A stretch of DNA of 64,000 bases from Batillaria attramentaria (lineage: Eukaryota; Mollusca; Gastropoda; Batillariidae), in contig JACVVK020000383.1 of the NCBI GenBank assembly GCA_018292915.2, positions 562,501 through 626,500 of the forward strand, read 5' to 3'. This document shows positions 1-10,850 of the stretch, one piece after another (the first letter of the stretch is position 1; the number at the start of each line of letters is the position of its first letter). A program made the translations under genes and the position numbers. Under the pieces are notes generated by a model that saw nothing but the letters and a program-made list of their open reading frames with translations, ran no database searches and was not told where the DNA came from.

Positions 1-250
1 AAGACTACTTGCCCATAGCGCGTTTTAATTAGAAAAACATGATGATGATGATGATGATGGAGACGATATAGCGCACGGCTCCACCCTTACTGAGTGCTCA
101 CGGCGCTTAGGGAGAGGTTTTGAAAGAAAAGATAGTGAGAGAAAAAAAAAGCTGCATATTATTACTGGCGTGAGGCAATGAAGAGATGAGTCTTTGGGCG
201 CTTCCGGAATGCGGTAATGCTGACTGCCTCCTTCACTGTCTCATAATAAC

Positions 251-251
<1 letters not shown>

Positions 252-326
<75 letters not shown>
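252..326. repeat. (CA)n microsatellite
   Basis: About 37 uninterrupted CA units. Confidence 0.95.
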
Positions 327-328
<2 letters not shown>

Positions 329-402
329 GAAAACAAAGCAAAACAAGAAACGGAAGAGGTTTAAATAGTTAGACGGAAATAGGCCCTACCATTGAAAAAT
401 AT

Positions 403-406
<4 letters not shown>

Positions 407-489
<83 letters not shown>

Positions 490-567
490 GTTAGAATCTT
501 TGTGCTGGCCTTTTTCTTGTTGTCCCGTCTTTGATATCACCCGTACGTGGTTAAAAATAAAAAAAAC

Positions 568-620
<53 letters not shown>
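407..620. repeat. Two (CT)n arrays around a SINE fragment
   Basis: (TC)n at 407-489 and (CT)n at 571-620 enclose about 65 bp (497-560) that match the middle of SINE family A (the part reading like 'gtctttgatatcacccgta'). Confidence 0.85.
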
Positions 621-624
<4 letters not shown>

Positions 625-931
625 GAGTACTCACGGCGCTTCGTGTAAATGGGTCTTGACTTTGGTCACCCCTGTTGTCGTAAAACTCCCGTGGAAAAAT
701 GGCGGTGTCTATACAAGTGTCACCACGTGATAATGAAGCGACCAGCGTCCGTTTTGGGTACAGCTATTTTGTCCTGCTACTCTGCTGAACAAGAGGAGGC
801 TACTGTGGGCTGGTTTTTGTTGAATTAGAGAACTAAAGGGCAGACGACCGGCGACAGGATCTCGTTAACCTCCCCTTAGTTTAGCGTAGGGGGCGGGGTA
901 TTGATTTTGCTGCGTCTGTGTGTCATTGTGA

Positions 932-932
<1 letters not shown>

Positions 933-1010
<78 letters not shown>
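933..1010. repeat. (TG)n microsatellite
   Basis: About 39 TG units without interruption, followed at 1055-1145 by a degenerate (GTT)n/(GGT)n stretch. Confidence 0.95.
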
Positions 1011-1011
<1 letters not shown>

Positions 1012-1327
1012 AAAATTGTGTTTTTGAATAAATCAGTGTTGGGTGCATTTAAGAGGTTTTTTGTTGTTGTTGTTGTCGTTACTGTTGTTGGTTGTGGTAG
1101 TGATGATGGTCATGGTGGTGGTCGTGGTCGTCGTGGTGGTAGTAACAGTAGTGTATATATACAGCCCGCTGGCAGGCACCTTGCCCTACGAACACAAAAA
1201 TCAGTAAAATCACTCTTTTTCACAACAAGTCACTACAAACTAGCATAGTCGCCAAACAGGGTCCGCCAAATCAATGACCCCATGACCTATCTGTGGTACT
1301 ACGCCAAAATCTATAAATTCAATGGTA

Positions 1328-1373
1328 TGTGGTGGAAAAGGACGTTAAACCCCCCAAACACCCACCCACCCTA
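1328..1373 (+). mobile_element. SINE family A, tail fragment
   Basis: Matches only the 3' end of family A: 'ggtggaaaaggacgttaaac' followed by CCCAAACACCCACCC. Confidence 0.6.
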
Positions 1374-1530
1374 TAAATTCAATCGGGATTGTGTGCCTAC
1401 GACATCAACAACAACACAGAAAACGCTTTCCGAATGGTCAGTAAAGGAAGGAGTAACGGCACATGTACTCCCATTTCGAACGAGAAACACTCAGTTTCCC
1501 TACCCCGTGACACACACAAATCTATGAGGT

Positions 1531-1610
1531 AGCCGCACCTCGGCGACGCGCTTCCCACGGGGGAAGCAGCCCGAATTTCCCGAAAGGGACAATAAAGTAG
1601 TTTTTAAAAA
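1531..1610 (+). mobile_element. SINE family D, 3' tail fragment
   Basis: The stretch with 'gacgcgcttccc' to 'gggacaataaagt' matches the last 75 bp of the complete family D copy at 24257-24577. The tRNA head is absent. Confidence 0.7.
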
Positions 1611-1731
1611 AAGTAATAGTAGTGTATAATTATGGAGGAAAAAAGAACCGCAGTCTGAAAGAAAGACGTATGTTTATTCTAAAATATCACACCCACGTCA
1701 TGCACCCAGACAATGTTGGCCAGGTACTTCG

Positions 1732-1764
<33 letters not shown>
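1732..1764. repeat. Poly(C) run of about 30
   Basis: Nearly pure C run. The opposite strand is a G run able to form quadruplex. Assembly errors are common at such tracts. Confidence 0.9.
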
Positions 1765-1765
<1 letters not shown>

Positions 1766-2305
1766 CACCCCCCTCGCACCTCCCTCCCCCCATGTTCACA
1801 TTACAAGTATTTTTGTACGGTGCGCACGAGAATGCGCGTGCTTCACGTAAGTGTGCGTGCTAGGGTCAGTCACATCGTTTTGAGCCAAATACTTGTGTAA
1901 GGCGCCCATATAATCCATTATTTTGCTCTTGTATCAGCCACCCATGCTTCCGAAAACAAGGGCCCACCTGCGCAAAATCTATTCACTGGGGCAGTCTATG
2001 AATAGTTTCAGTCTGCGGATATGATTATGACAAAACTTGACAAGAGGAGAATATAGCGCGGTGTATTGGAGAAATATCGACTCCCAGAACAAATATTGAT
2101 GGCCGGATGTACTTGTCTGAGTGCATGAACCCCACACCTAGATTGTAGTAGTAGAATATTGTGTATAACAGTGTCAATATGCTGGGTAGGTGAACCATTT
2201 ATTGGTGACTGTTTTGTTTGTGATTGTTCAACGGCAATAAGCCTTGATTTTTGACGTCAAGGAAACGGGGTTTTCACCCATTCTCAAAGTAATCCTTTTG
2301 TTTGT

Positions 2306-2336
<31 letters not shown>

Positions 2337-2444
2337 TTTGTTTTGTTTGTTTGTGTGTTTGTTTATTTGTCTGTCTGTTGTTGTTTGTTTGTTGGTGGTG
2401 GTAGTGCTTGTTGTCATTTGTTTGTTGTTGGAACACAGTCAGTG

Positions 2445-2615
2445 TCGGGGTGGCCGAATGGTAGAGCGTTGGACTTCCAATGCTCGGGTCGTGAGTTCGA
2501 ATCCCGGCTGGGGCCAAATATTTGTGCTAGCTTTTTCATCGTTGCCCCGTCTTTGATATCACCCGTATGTGGCGGAAAAGGACGTTAAACACCCAAACAC
2601 CCACCCACCCACCCC
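2445..2615 (+). mobile_element. SINE family A, complete copy with TSD
   Basis: A 171-bp tRNA-derived SINE. The head shows box A ('ggccgaatggtagagcgttg') and box B ('gagttcgaatccc'), followed by a body containing 'gtctttgatatcacccgta' and a (CACCC)n tail. CACAGTCAGTG flanks it on both sides (2434-2444 and 2616-2626), which fixes the element ends and shows insertion by LINE-type retrotransposition. It sits between two copies of a duplicated (GTT)-rich segment (about 2284-2440 and 2640-2765). Confidence 0.85.
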
Positions 2616-4348
2616 CACAGTCAGTGCATACATGAACAAGAAGGCGCGGTTTTGTTGTTGTCGTTGTTGTTGTTGTTGCTGTTGTTCGTTTGTTTGCCTG
2701 TCTGTTGTTGTTTGTTGTTGTTGATGGTGGTTGTTTGTTGTCATTTGTTTGTTGCTGGAACACAAACAGCCTTTGTGAATGTAAGAGTCTGAATCAGGCC
2801 TCCTGGGTCAGATGAATCGGACTGGTCTGAGAGCAAGTGTCGAACTAATCTAGCCCCTTTTCAAAGTCAAAGCCAAAAGATTTTGTTCCTTTTCACGCAT
2901 CAGGCGACTGTAGACTGTACTCCCTTTTCTCTGAAGTACAACTTGTGTCCCCGTCGCTCTTTCCAGTACTTTCAAAGCAGCCGCTGTTGCCATAACGACG
3001 AAGTTTCAAGACGTGAACGTGCGACTGACGCTGGCTGTTCCTCGCTCCTCCCCCTGCGGAGTAGGCAGGCATAAAATGAGGCGTTAGCATACGGCCCGCC
3101 TCTCAAAGACCAGACCGAACTGAGACGGTCACACTGCCGCCTGGAAGAATCGTGCACCGCCTGAAAGCTTTACTACTAACAGAGGTGAGGTGATATCATT
3201 ACTGTCACATCTTTACAACAGTGTATATTGCACTCTACGGAACTGCCAACGTTTTTCATTGGCTCTTAGGTGAAGTCTTATGGTTATTGTTGTAATTTAT
3301 TTTTTGGAAAACGTATATAACACTTTCACGAAACGCGGGCGTTTTCCATTGGCATTTAGGTGAGGTGTTATCGTTATTGTTACACCCCTCCATATGTATA
3401 AATCACACTTCCATGAACTGCGGGCGTTTTTCACTGGCTTTTAGGCGAGGTGTTATGGCTCTTGTCAATTTTTTCAACAACGTATATTACACTTTCACGC
3501 ACTTCGGGCGGGTTTTTTCCTTTGTTTTGTTGTTGTTGTTGTTGTTGTTGTTGCCTGTTTTGTTTTGTCTGTTTTGTTTGTTTTCGTTGTTGTTGTTTTG
3601 CGCTGAGACGAAGGCCACTGATTTCAAACTTGTGCTACATTTAATGTTGAACATTTTTCAACGATTCCAAACGGAACGAAGTCATGAAAAATTGTTTCCT
3701 TAAGTTCTGTTTCTTGTTTCTGATTGTACGTATTGTCCTTCTTTAACTCGCTGTTAATTCTGTTGATGTTGTTGTTGTTGTTTTCGTAGGCTGCGCAATG
3801 TGTAAGAGTTGTGTCCGTGTCTGTTCGTAAAAACGATTTTTTGCTATCATCTTTGAAGTTATCATTCCTGTTGAATTTTTTTCTTTCTTTCTTTTTGTTA
3901 GAATTAATATTTGTTATTTTCTGCTTTTTGTGTGTTTCCTTGTACTTCGGCTGTCTGTTTTAATTACTACTATTGTTAGCATTATTACCTTTATTACATT
4001 AATTCTTTGTTGTCGTGTTTTTATTGTTCGCCTTTCAATTTATTGTTTTCATTATTTATTTTGTAAATTTATCACGATTTTCTTACTGGAATTGTTTTGT
4101 TTTTTTTTAATCAGTTTTCTATACCCCTGCAATTTGAGGTGAAAAGTGTTGATTTTTCTCATGTTTGCTTGTTTGTTTGTATCCCAGTTTATACGTCTGC
4201 TTGGTATCTTTTCCTTCCAGTTCTAGGTATTGAACGATTAACGATTTCCTGTCACTAAACTGACATTCGCGTACAGCTATCCCGTGGCTCTTTGTTCTGG
4301 AACTGAGGTTTACGTTTGTGTACGTGACACAGCTGTAGGATATTAATA

Positions 4349-4588
4349 TATAATAAGATAAGATAAGATAAGACAGATAAGATAGATTTATTGCTTCTTA
4401 GTTACAATTAAGAAGAATGTGCTTTGCTCCTCTTGATAATAAAACACCATTGATATACACAAACATACCATAGAAATTCATATACACATTCACACACTCA
4501 GTCATTGGCTAAAACACAATTTAAGAGAAGAAGCACTGGCATTGCCTCACATTAAACTATGTTAAACAAGCACTAGGAATAACAGTTA
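4349..4588. repeat. Dispersed repeat E, copy 1
   Basis: Begins with AGATAAGATAAG and 'atagatttattgcttcttag' and is almost identical to 39241-39476 over about 235 bp. In reverse complement the terminus reads as TATCTTATCT, the short-repeat end typical of many non-LTR retrotransposons, so this may be a LINE 3' UTR in minus orientation. No coding remnant is seen. Confidence 0.7.
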
Positions 4589-5217
4589 AAAAGGAGGGGC
4601 AGGCCTAACACAGAATACAGATCACAGGTAACAGCTCTCTCTACGTATAGATCCTTCATCCACACACATCCTATCTTCCGAGCTCGCACAAGCACCTGCA
4701 TCCACCCACACACATCACAGGGTAAGATATTAGACCGCTGGGGATGATTCACTAGTGTTCATATATAATGTCAATGCATAGGACGGGTATACTATATACG
4801 GGCATAATATCACCTGAGGTGAAATTAGATAGAATTTCAAAGCACAAGCCGTCAATGTATTTTCACCGGTCGACTCGTATCTCAAGTGGAATGTTGAAGA
4901 GCGAGCTTGCATTTTTATTCTTTTGTCGTTCTGAACTGATCTGCATTTGAAAAAAAAAAGCGAGAAATATTGATGTGAGAATTATTTATAAGTATTTTTT
5001 CCTTAGGTTTGGTTTCTGTCGCGGGTACAGTTGGGTATTTGCAGTTTCAGTGTGGTTAGATTGTGCGGTTGTAGAGAATTCCGCTCATTCGTCATTTCCA
5101 GCGTCTTTTCGCTCATTTCGTCATCTCATAATAATGATAATAATGTACTCCCGACGATGATGATGATGATATTGAAAGTGTATTTCATCGACATCAGCGT
5201 ATACGTTCCCTGACGTA

Positions 5218-5218
<1 letters not shown>

Positions 5219-5309
<91 letters not shown>
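5219..5309. repeat. (TG)n microsatellite
   Basis: About 45 uninterrupted TG units. Confidence 0.95.
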
Positions 5310-5311
<2 letters not shown>

Positions 5312-5590
5312 ACAGGCGAGGCAAAAACCTTTAATATTAACGAATTTGTGCGTGAATTGTGTGACTCGATTTGGTGAAGAAACTTCCCCAATCAAATTCC
5401 TGTCCCCGGAAAGCCGCCGGTAAAGTGTGAAATGAGAATCAAGCCGGTACAGCTTGGTTGTATTATATGTTTAAAAGGAACATGTTTTACATTCTGCACT
5501 CAGCGTTGAAACTTTCACAGAAGTTTTATTAGTTGATTAAGGACCCTAAAACGAAAAAAGAAATGTTAAGTGGCTAAAATTCCCCCTTCA

Positions 5591-5673
<83 letters not shown>

Positions 5674-5767
5674 CACCACCACATTTTTTTTCCAATTTTT
5701 TCAAAAGTGGCTAGGCTATTTCCTTAGTATGCATATTTTTGTGCTTTTCAAATACTGACATACATAT

Positions 5768-5860
<93 letters not shown>
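5591..5860. repeat. Two long (CA)n arrays
   Basis: (CA)n at 5591-5670 and 5771-5860 separated by 100 bp of AT-rich sequence. Confidence 0.95.
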
Positions 5861-5862
<2 letters not shown>

Positions 5863-6647
5863 TAAATACATAGATAAATAAAGCTGGTAAACATGTAGAT
5901 AAAATAATCAAGAAAAATAACACAAAACAATACACGACCAAAACTAAAGTAGGAAAAAAACATTATATGCAAGTACATAAACATATACAATATATATTAT
6001 ATGTATAATTAATATAAGAAGAAGAAGATGAAGAAGAAGAATGAATATGCATTCCCGCATTTATGTACATACACAGAATTTTACAACCACACATTTATAC
6101 ATAAAAAGATACGTATACATACACCCAAAGGCAAAACGGATAAGCATGTTAGAAAAGTAAATTATCGCTATCAGTTGCACGATTGCAAATTTAATGCCAT
6201 GAAACAGTTTTAGATTATATTGTGTTCAAATAATGAGAGATTGGTAGGGTAACCATTTATTGTTGAAATCAGACAGTCTTGACATGTATAAAGCTATGTT
6301 TTTTCTCTGCACTGTATCTTGACTTTAATATATAAGTAAACATGTTAAGACGTTCTTATAATGTATTGCATTTTGCATTTATCGATAAAGAATTTTGCCT
6401 GAAGTATGACCAAAGTCCACAACTGAATCTGTATTTTGTGAAGCACCAAAAAAATAAAAATCTTCTTTCAGGCAAAGTCTGGACGTGTGTGGACATAGAT
6501 CGTGTATTGGCCATGATAAAAACTAATCCCAGAATCTTGTTACTTCTGTACAATGCCAATATAGGTGTTCTGTTGTTTGATCGTCATGTTTTACACAGGC
6601 TAGGCGAGTTTGTCTCCCCTAGTGTGGTGCATCATCACGTTTCTGAT

Positions 6648-6846
6648 TTAGATTTATGAATGAATTTAGAGTTATGAATGAATTTAGATTTATGAATAAA
6701 TTTAGATTAATGAATGAATTTAGATTCATGAATAAATTTAGATTTATGAAGAAATTTAGGTTTATGAATGAATTTCGATTTATGAATAAATTTAGATTTA
6801 TGAATGACTGTAGATTTATGAATGATTGTAGATTTATGAATAAAGA
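6648..6846. repeat. 18-bp minisatellite, about 11 units
   Basis: Unit close to 'tttatgaatgaatttaga'. Because 18 is a multiple of three all frames stay open, and the plus strand reads as repeated Met-Asn-Glu/Lys-Phe-Arg-Phe. Units diverge by 1-3 bases. I see no signal peptide, basic cleavage sites or amidation glycine, so this is treated as non-coding. Confidence 0.8.
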
Positions 6847-7410
6847 TACTGAACTGAATGAAGGGATGAAAACACTGAAAACAAAAACAAAAACCGAGGC
6901 CATGCACCTACAGACTATCACACGCAGTATCACACAACATTCCTTCCATGGGTAGACGACCGTTAGTCTATCGACGTCACTGCTGTTCTGTGGTAGGCAG
7001 GATGTCCAATTAGAGACTCACACGCAGTATCAAACGACATTCCTTCCAAGAGTTCATGAATCATACGATGTCTTTCCTGTGAGGATGTTTGTTTCAGCAT
7101 TTCATTTCAGTGATGACAAATGAGCGAAGATAATGAAACAATTTTTTCCCGTGGTTGAGGATGATGACTTTCCAGTCATCGTTTCACATTTTGTCGTTGC
7201 TAGTCTACAGACTAACCTGCTAAACTATTAAAGTAATAGGATTATACTTGAAGGAAAAAGAAAAGAAAGTCCTAATTGCTTCAGTCTCTCTTCCCGTTTC
7301 GTCGATTTTAGCAAAAGAAAGTCCCATGTAACTCAGACAGTAAAAATGTCATCCACAAATATTTCACATTATTTTCTGTCTACTTTGAAAGTATTTCAAT
7401 AACGATAAGA

Positions 7411-7735
7411 AGGTGGTCGGCGGTCTAGTGGTTAAGAGACTTGTCACCAATGCGAGAGGTCAGGGGTTCGAGTCCCACTCGGGGCAAAGAATTTTCCTTC
7501 TCGTATGTGGCACCGTTCATTCGGGCCGACCGTCGGGGGTTCTCTCCGGGTACTCCGGCTTCCTCCCCCTCTGCTTTGGAAATGTTCAACCCTAAAAATA
7601 TGAACAATAAATGCAATTCTAAATTCCGAAACTTAAATAGCTGAGCTGACCCTTCGCACCACGTGATTGTAATGTGTTAATGTCCAGTGTGTGAGAGAAT
7701 GCGTGTGATTCACGTGAGCGTGCGTACGACAACGT
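7411..7735 (+). mobile_element. SINE family B
   Basis: The tRNA-like head has 'ggtctagtggttaag' (box A) and 'ggggttcgagtccc' (box B). The body contains 'ggttctctccgggtactccg' and ends near 'cacgtgagcgtgcgt'. About 90% similar to 9013-9352 and to reverse copies at 43553, 54772 and 60504. Confidence 0.85.
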
Positions 7736-7855
7736 GTGGAAAGCTTTCATTGAATGCGCTTAATCTGTGCATCAGAATCAAGTCACTTGGGTCACACACA
7801 CACAAAAAAAACGCCTGAAACTGTTGTGGTGACTCTGTCCGGAATACATGTTGCT

Positions 7856-8352
7856 CGGCCCCCGTAGTGTAATGGTTAGCACTTCGGACCATGGGCCGGG
7901 AGACCCGGGTTCGAGTCCCAGCCGAGGCAAGCGGAATTTTTCCTACCTAGGTCGGCTCCTACCCAGAGCGGGTGTTCTATGGGCCCAGTGGGGAGACTGT
8001 TGCCACACAGCCGAGATTCACCCACTTCACGGGTGCGACTTTGGGGGTGCTTCCCTTGGTATGACACGTCTTATGATGTGGGTGATTACACGGCCGGCAC
8101 CGCAGGTGCCGTACTTCCCGGGCCTGGTTAATGCCGGGATATTTATGACAGGAAGCGTGGAATGTGGGCCTGTCCCGCAGTCCCAAACCACACGGACCTC
8201 CATAGCATCATCTTACCACCATCCTCATCTCCATCATCATGCATAATAAAAATTGCCCCATCTTCCGAGCCCTCCATGGATTCCACCCATTACCAGGGAG
8301 GAACACCACTGGAGCCGGCAAAGAGTTGTGGCAGCAAAAAAAAAAAAAAAAA
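7856..8352 (+). mobile_element. SINE family C, copy 1
   Basis: About 495 bp with a tRNA-like head ('gtagtgtaatggttagcac', box B 'gggttcgagtccc') and an A-rich end at 8336-8352. Closely similar to 22398-22896. It interrupts dispersed repeat F: about 43 bp of F precede it (7812-7855) and F resumes, repeating those bases imperfectly, at 8353. Confidence 0.85.
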
Positions 8353-8640
8353 ATGCCTGAAACTATTGTGGTGACTCTGGCCGGCCTGTGTCTTGTTCTA
8401 AACGCGTACCGCGTACTGAGCAGACGACGTGATTCAGTTGCTGACTTAGGACCAGCTAGGCGGCGCTGATTAGTGGCTATCTTTATAGGATCTGTCAGGT
8501 GACAGTCTGTTCACGAACAGTGGACCGAAGACTCAAAGAAAGTCATTTTTCTCTACAATTACATGTCACGAAGTCACGGAAACGGCCGCGATGGCCTAAT
8601 GGAACATCGTTCTATCTAGCAAACAGCCTTGGAGCTTCGA
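8353..8640 (+). repeat. Dispersed repeat F, copy 1
   Basis: Starts 'cctgaaactattgtggtgac' and aligns with 13362-13628 over about 275 bp with many substitutions. Also partly present at 7812-7855. No coding potential recognised; family unknown. Confidence 0.65.
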
Positions 8641-8787
8641 AGTGATGATGATAATGATGATGATGATGATGATGATGATGCCTTACAGCCGGCTGAAAAA
8701 GTCTTTTTTTTTTACTCCATACACAGAATGCTAGTAGCGCGGGAGAGTGGTAGGGATAAGCTATAAGATAAAACCGAAAAAATGGGG

Positions 8788-8975
8788 GGGAAGGGGGGGG
8801 GGGGTCTGCCTCAGATTTTCGAGGAAAGACGGGTCTTCAGGTGGCTCCTGAAAGACTCAGGTGGGGGTGTTGGATTTCAAGTAAGACGGCAGAGCGTTCC
8901 ACAGAGCAGGGACAGAACACCTGAAGGAGCGAGCTCCAAAGCGCTTTTTGTTGACACCCAGGGATGGACAAGCGG
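8788..8975 (-). pseudogene. LINE ORF2 C-terminal remnant
   Basis: Read on the minus strand this encodes the conserved last segment of a CR1/L2-like (Jockey-group) reverse transcriptase ORF: F-G-A-R-S-F-R, then A-L-W-N-A-L-P, then after one frameshift E-S-F-R-S-H-L-K-T-R-L and a stop. Only the C-terminal tail remains. Recognition rests on the W-N-[SA]-L-P ... F-[KR]-x-x-L-K-T pattern known from these elements. Confidence 0.65.
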
Positions 8976-9012
8976 GACTGAGATGAGGAAGTAAAAGTGC
9001 GGGATGGAGTAT

Positions 9013-9352
9013 GGGGCGGTCGGTGGTCTAGTGGTTAAGATACTTGTCACCAATGCGAGAGGTCAGGGGTTCGAGTCCCACTCGGGGCACAGAATTTTTC
9101 CTTCTCGTATGTGGCACCGTTCATTCGGGCCGATCGTCGGGGGTTCTCTCCGGGTACTCCGGCTTCCTCCCCCTCTGCTTTGGAAATGTTCAGCCCACCA
9201 AATTTGAAAAATAAATGCAATTCTAAGTTCAGAAATTTAAATAGCTGAGCTGACCCTTCGCACCACGTGATTGTAATGTGTTTATGTCCAGGGTGTGTGT
9301 GAGAGAGAATGCGTGTGATTCACGTGAGCGTGCGTGTTGGGTTCAGTTCGCG
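9013..9352 (+). mobile_element. SINE family B, copy 2
   Basis: Same family as 7411-7735. Its 3' tail is cut after 'gttcagttcgcggcg', and the coding end of a LINE starts within a few bases, so the two elements are directly fused. Reverse-oriented copies elsewhere show that the missing tail normally continues with a GCGCTTTGAG hairpin. Confidence 0.85.
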
Positions 9353-9354
9353 GC

Positions 9355-9699
9355 GTTACGACCCTAGCGGCTTTAAGTTTTGCCGCTCCTGCCGTTTGGA
9401 ACTCTCTGCCTTCAGATCTGAGAAATGCGCCCACGCTGTCTGTTTTCAAGAGCAGTCTGAAAACGTTCCTCTTCCGCAAAGCCTATCAGTAATTTCCTCA
9501 GCCGCATGCTGGTCCTTGTTGCTTGAGCGGCATGAGGCCACAAACTACTAACACCAGTTATTTTAACTAGTCAGTTTCACCAGTGTATGTCTGTTCATCG
9601 TTGTATGATGTGCGTGAGTGTGAGTGAGTGATAGGCGCATTGAGTTTTATTTAAAGAAATGCGCCCTAGAAATACCATTTATTATTATTATTATTAACA
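9355..9699 (+). pseudogene. 5'-truncated LINE: ORF2 end and 3' UTR
   Basis: The plus strand from 9355 to the TAA at 9490-9492 reads an uninterrupted 45-residue LINE C-terminus including A-V-W-N-S-L-P-S-D-L-R and F-K-S-S-L-K-T-F-L-F-R. A 3' UTR follows with a short GCGCATTGAG...ATGCGCC hairpin and an (ATT)n end at about 9680-9699. That arrangement is typical of L2/CR1-like non-LTR elements. The rest of the ORF is missing, as expected from 5' truncation. Confidence 0.75.
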
Positions 9700-10245
9700 G
9701 TTAAGTGTGTCGGACACCATTAAAACAGCCTACGACGATTTGCGAGTCGAGAGATGTTGGAATGTGGGCAATAAAAAAAAAATACCACAGCAGCAAAAAT
9801 TGGAACGGTAGTCCAGTCTACTGCACAACGTTTGCCTGGTTTTGTTTCTGAGGAGCAAACTGGGTGGAACTGTGAAGAGGGCTGTTTGGTGCAAAAGAGA
9901 ATTAATGTAAAAACTAACAGAAAGAGGCCAGAGAGAGAATCACCTCCCGCTAAAATCGATGAGGTTTCTCTGAAAAATGCAGTGTCTTGAACTTTCAGCG
10001 ACTGGTTAGAGATACGCTCAAACACTAGCTTTTCCGCCTTTCTTCCATTCACCACTAGAAGACAAATAAACAACAACAACAACAAACAAAAGAACCAAAC
10101 AAACAAACAACAGCAACAAACACGAAAACAAACAAACATATAAACAAACAAAACAACACGAACCAACAAACAATGAAACAACTGGCAAAAATATGGAAAA
10201 AGTCATGTAACGACAGAAAATGAAAGAAAATAAAGAGGGGGGGGG

Positions 10246-10276
<31 letters not shown>

Positions 10277-10793
10277 TTATATGTCATCGGCACTTTCATA
10301 AAGCAGTATATATTGCTTTTTTCTGTGAATGGTGTTGGTGCTTAAATAAACTTTATCTTAGTTACATGACAGAAATGCTCGGATTAAACATTGCAGAGTT
10401 GTTCTTTTCTCCTTTACTGTTTGTCTTTCCTTGCACGAAGATTATCTCTCTTTTTGTAGGACACTTCACTAGGCGCGCTTGACAGAAATGTGACTGCACC
10501 ACAAAATGAGTCGTTTTGCACCTAACCCCATTTTGGCTAGCAGCAGCAATAACGGCAGGAATGGTCGATTTTGAGAGTTCGCTTGATTCGGATTCTTCAA
10601 CTATTTTTTTTTTCCCTTTGATGAGCTTTAAAGTCTAACTCTCCTGCTATGTCGCTCTCTTCGTGCACTGGCAAGCCTAAACAGGTCAGATCTAGAACAT
10701 TCCTCAAATGACTTGCAAGTTCGATTTTTTTTTTTTTAAAGTCTCTTTTATCAAAATGTTTATCAGTTGTGTGTCTTATTAGTATGCGGGACA

Positions 10794-10850
10794 GAACTGC
10801 AATTTCCCAAATCTGGGATCAATAAAGTATTCTGTATTCTGTATCTTTCC
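10794..10850 (+). repeat. LINE-like 3' tail
   Basis: 'aatttcccaaatctgggat' followed by CAATAAAGT and a TTCTGTA short repeat. The same arrangement ends SINE family D, suggesting D shares a tail with a partner LINE. Confidence 0.45.

Noticed and set aside
186..368. Frames made of Thr-His, Cys-Val, Ser-Leu or Arg-Glu repeats here and throughout the window
   Set aside because: They are translations of (CA)n, (TG)n, (CT)n or (GA)n arrays with no domain, conserved start or splice context.
2460..2515. tRNA-gene-like sequences with box A and box B (also 7413, 7858, 22400, 24260, 44300, 54790 and others)
   Set aside because: They are heads of SINE copies: each continues into a shared body and tail, several have target-site duplications, and they do not fold as cleanly as functional tRNAs.
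6342..6659. 105-codon frame with ordinary-looking composition
   Set aside because: No recognised family; it ends in the 18-bp minisatellite and lies in AT-rich intergenic DNA, so chance is the simplest explanation.
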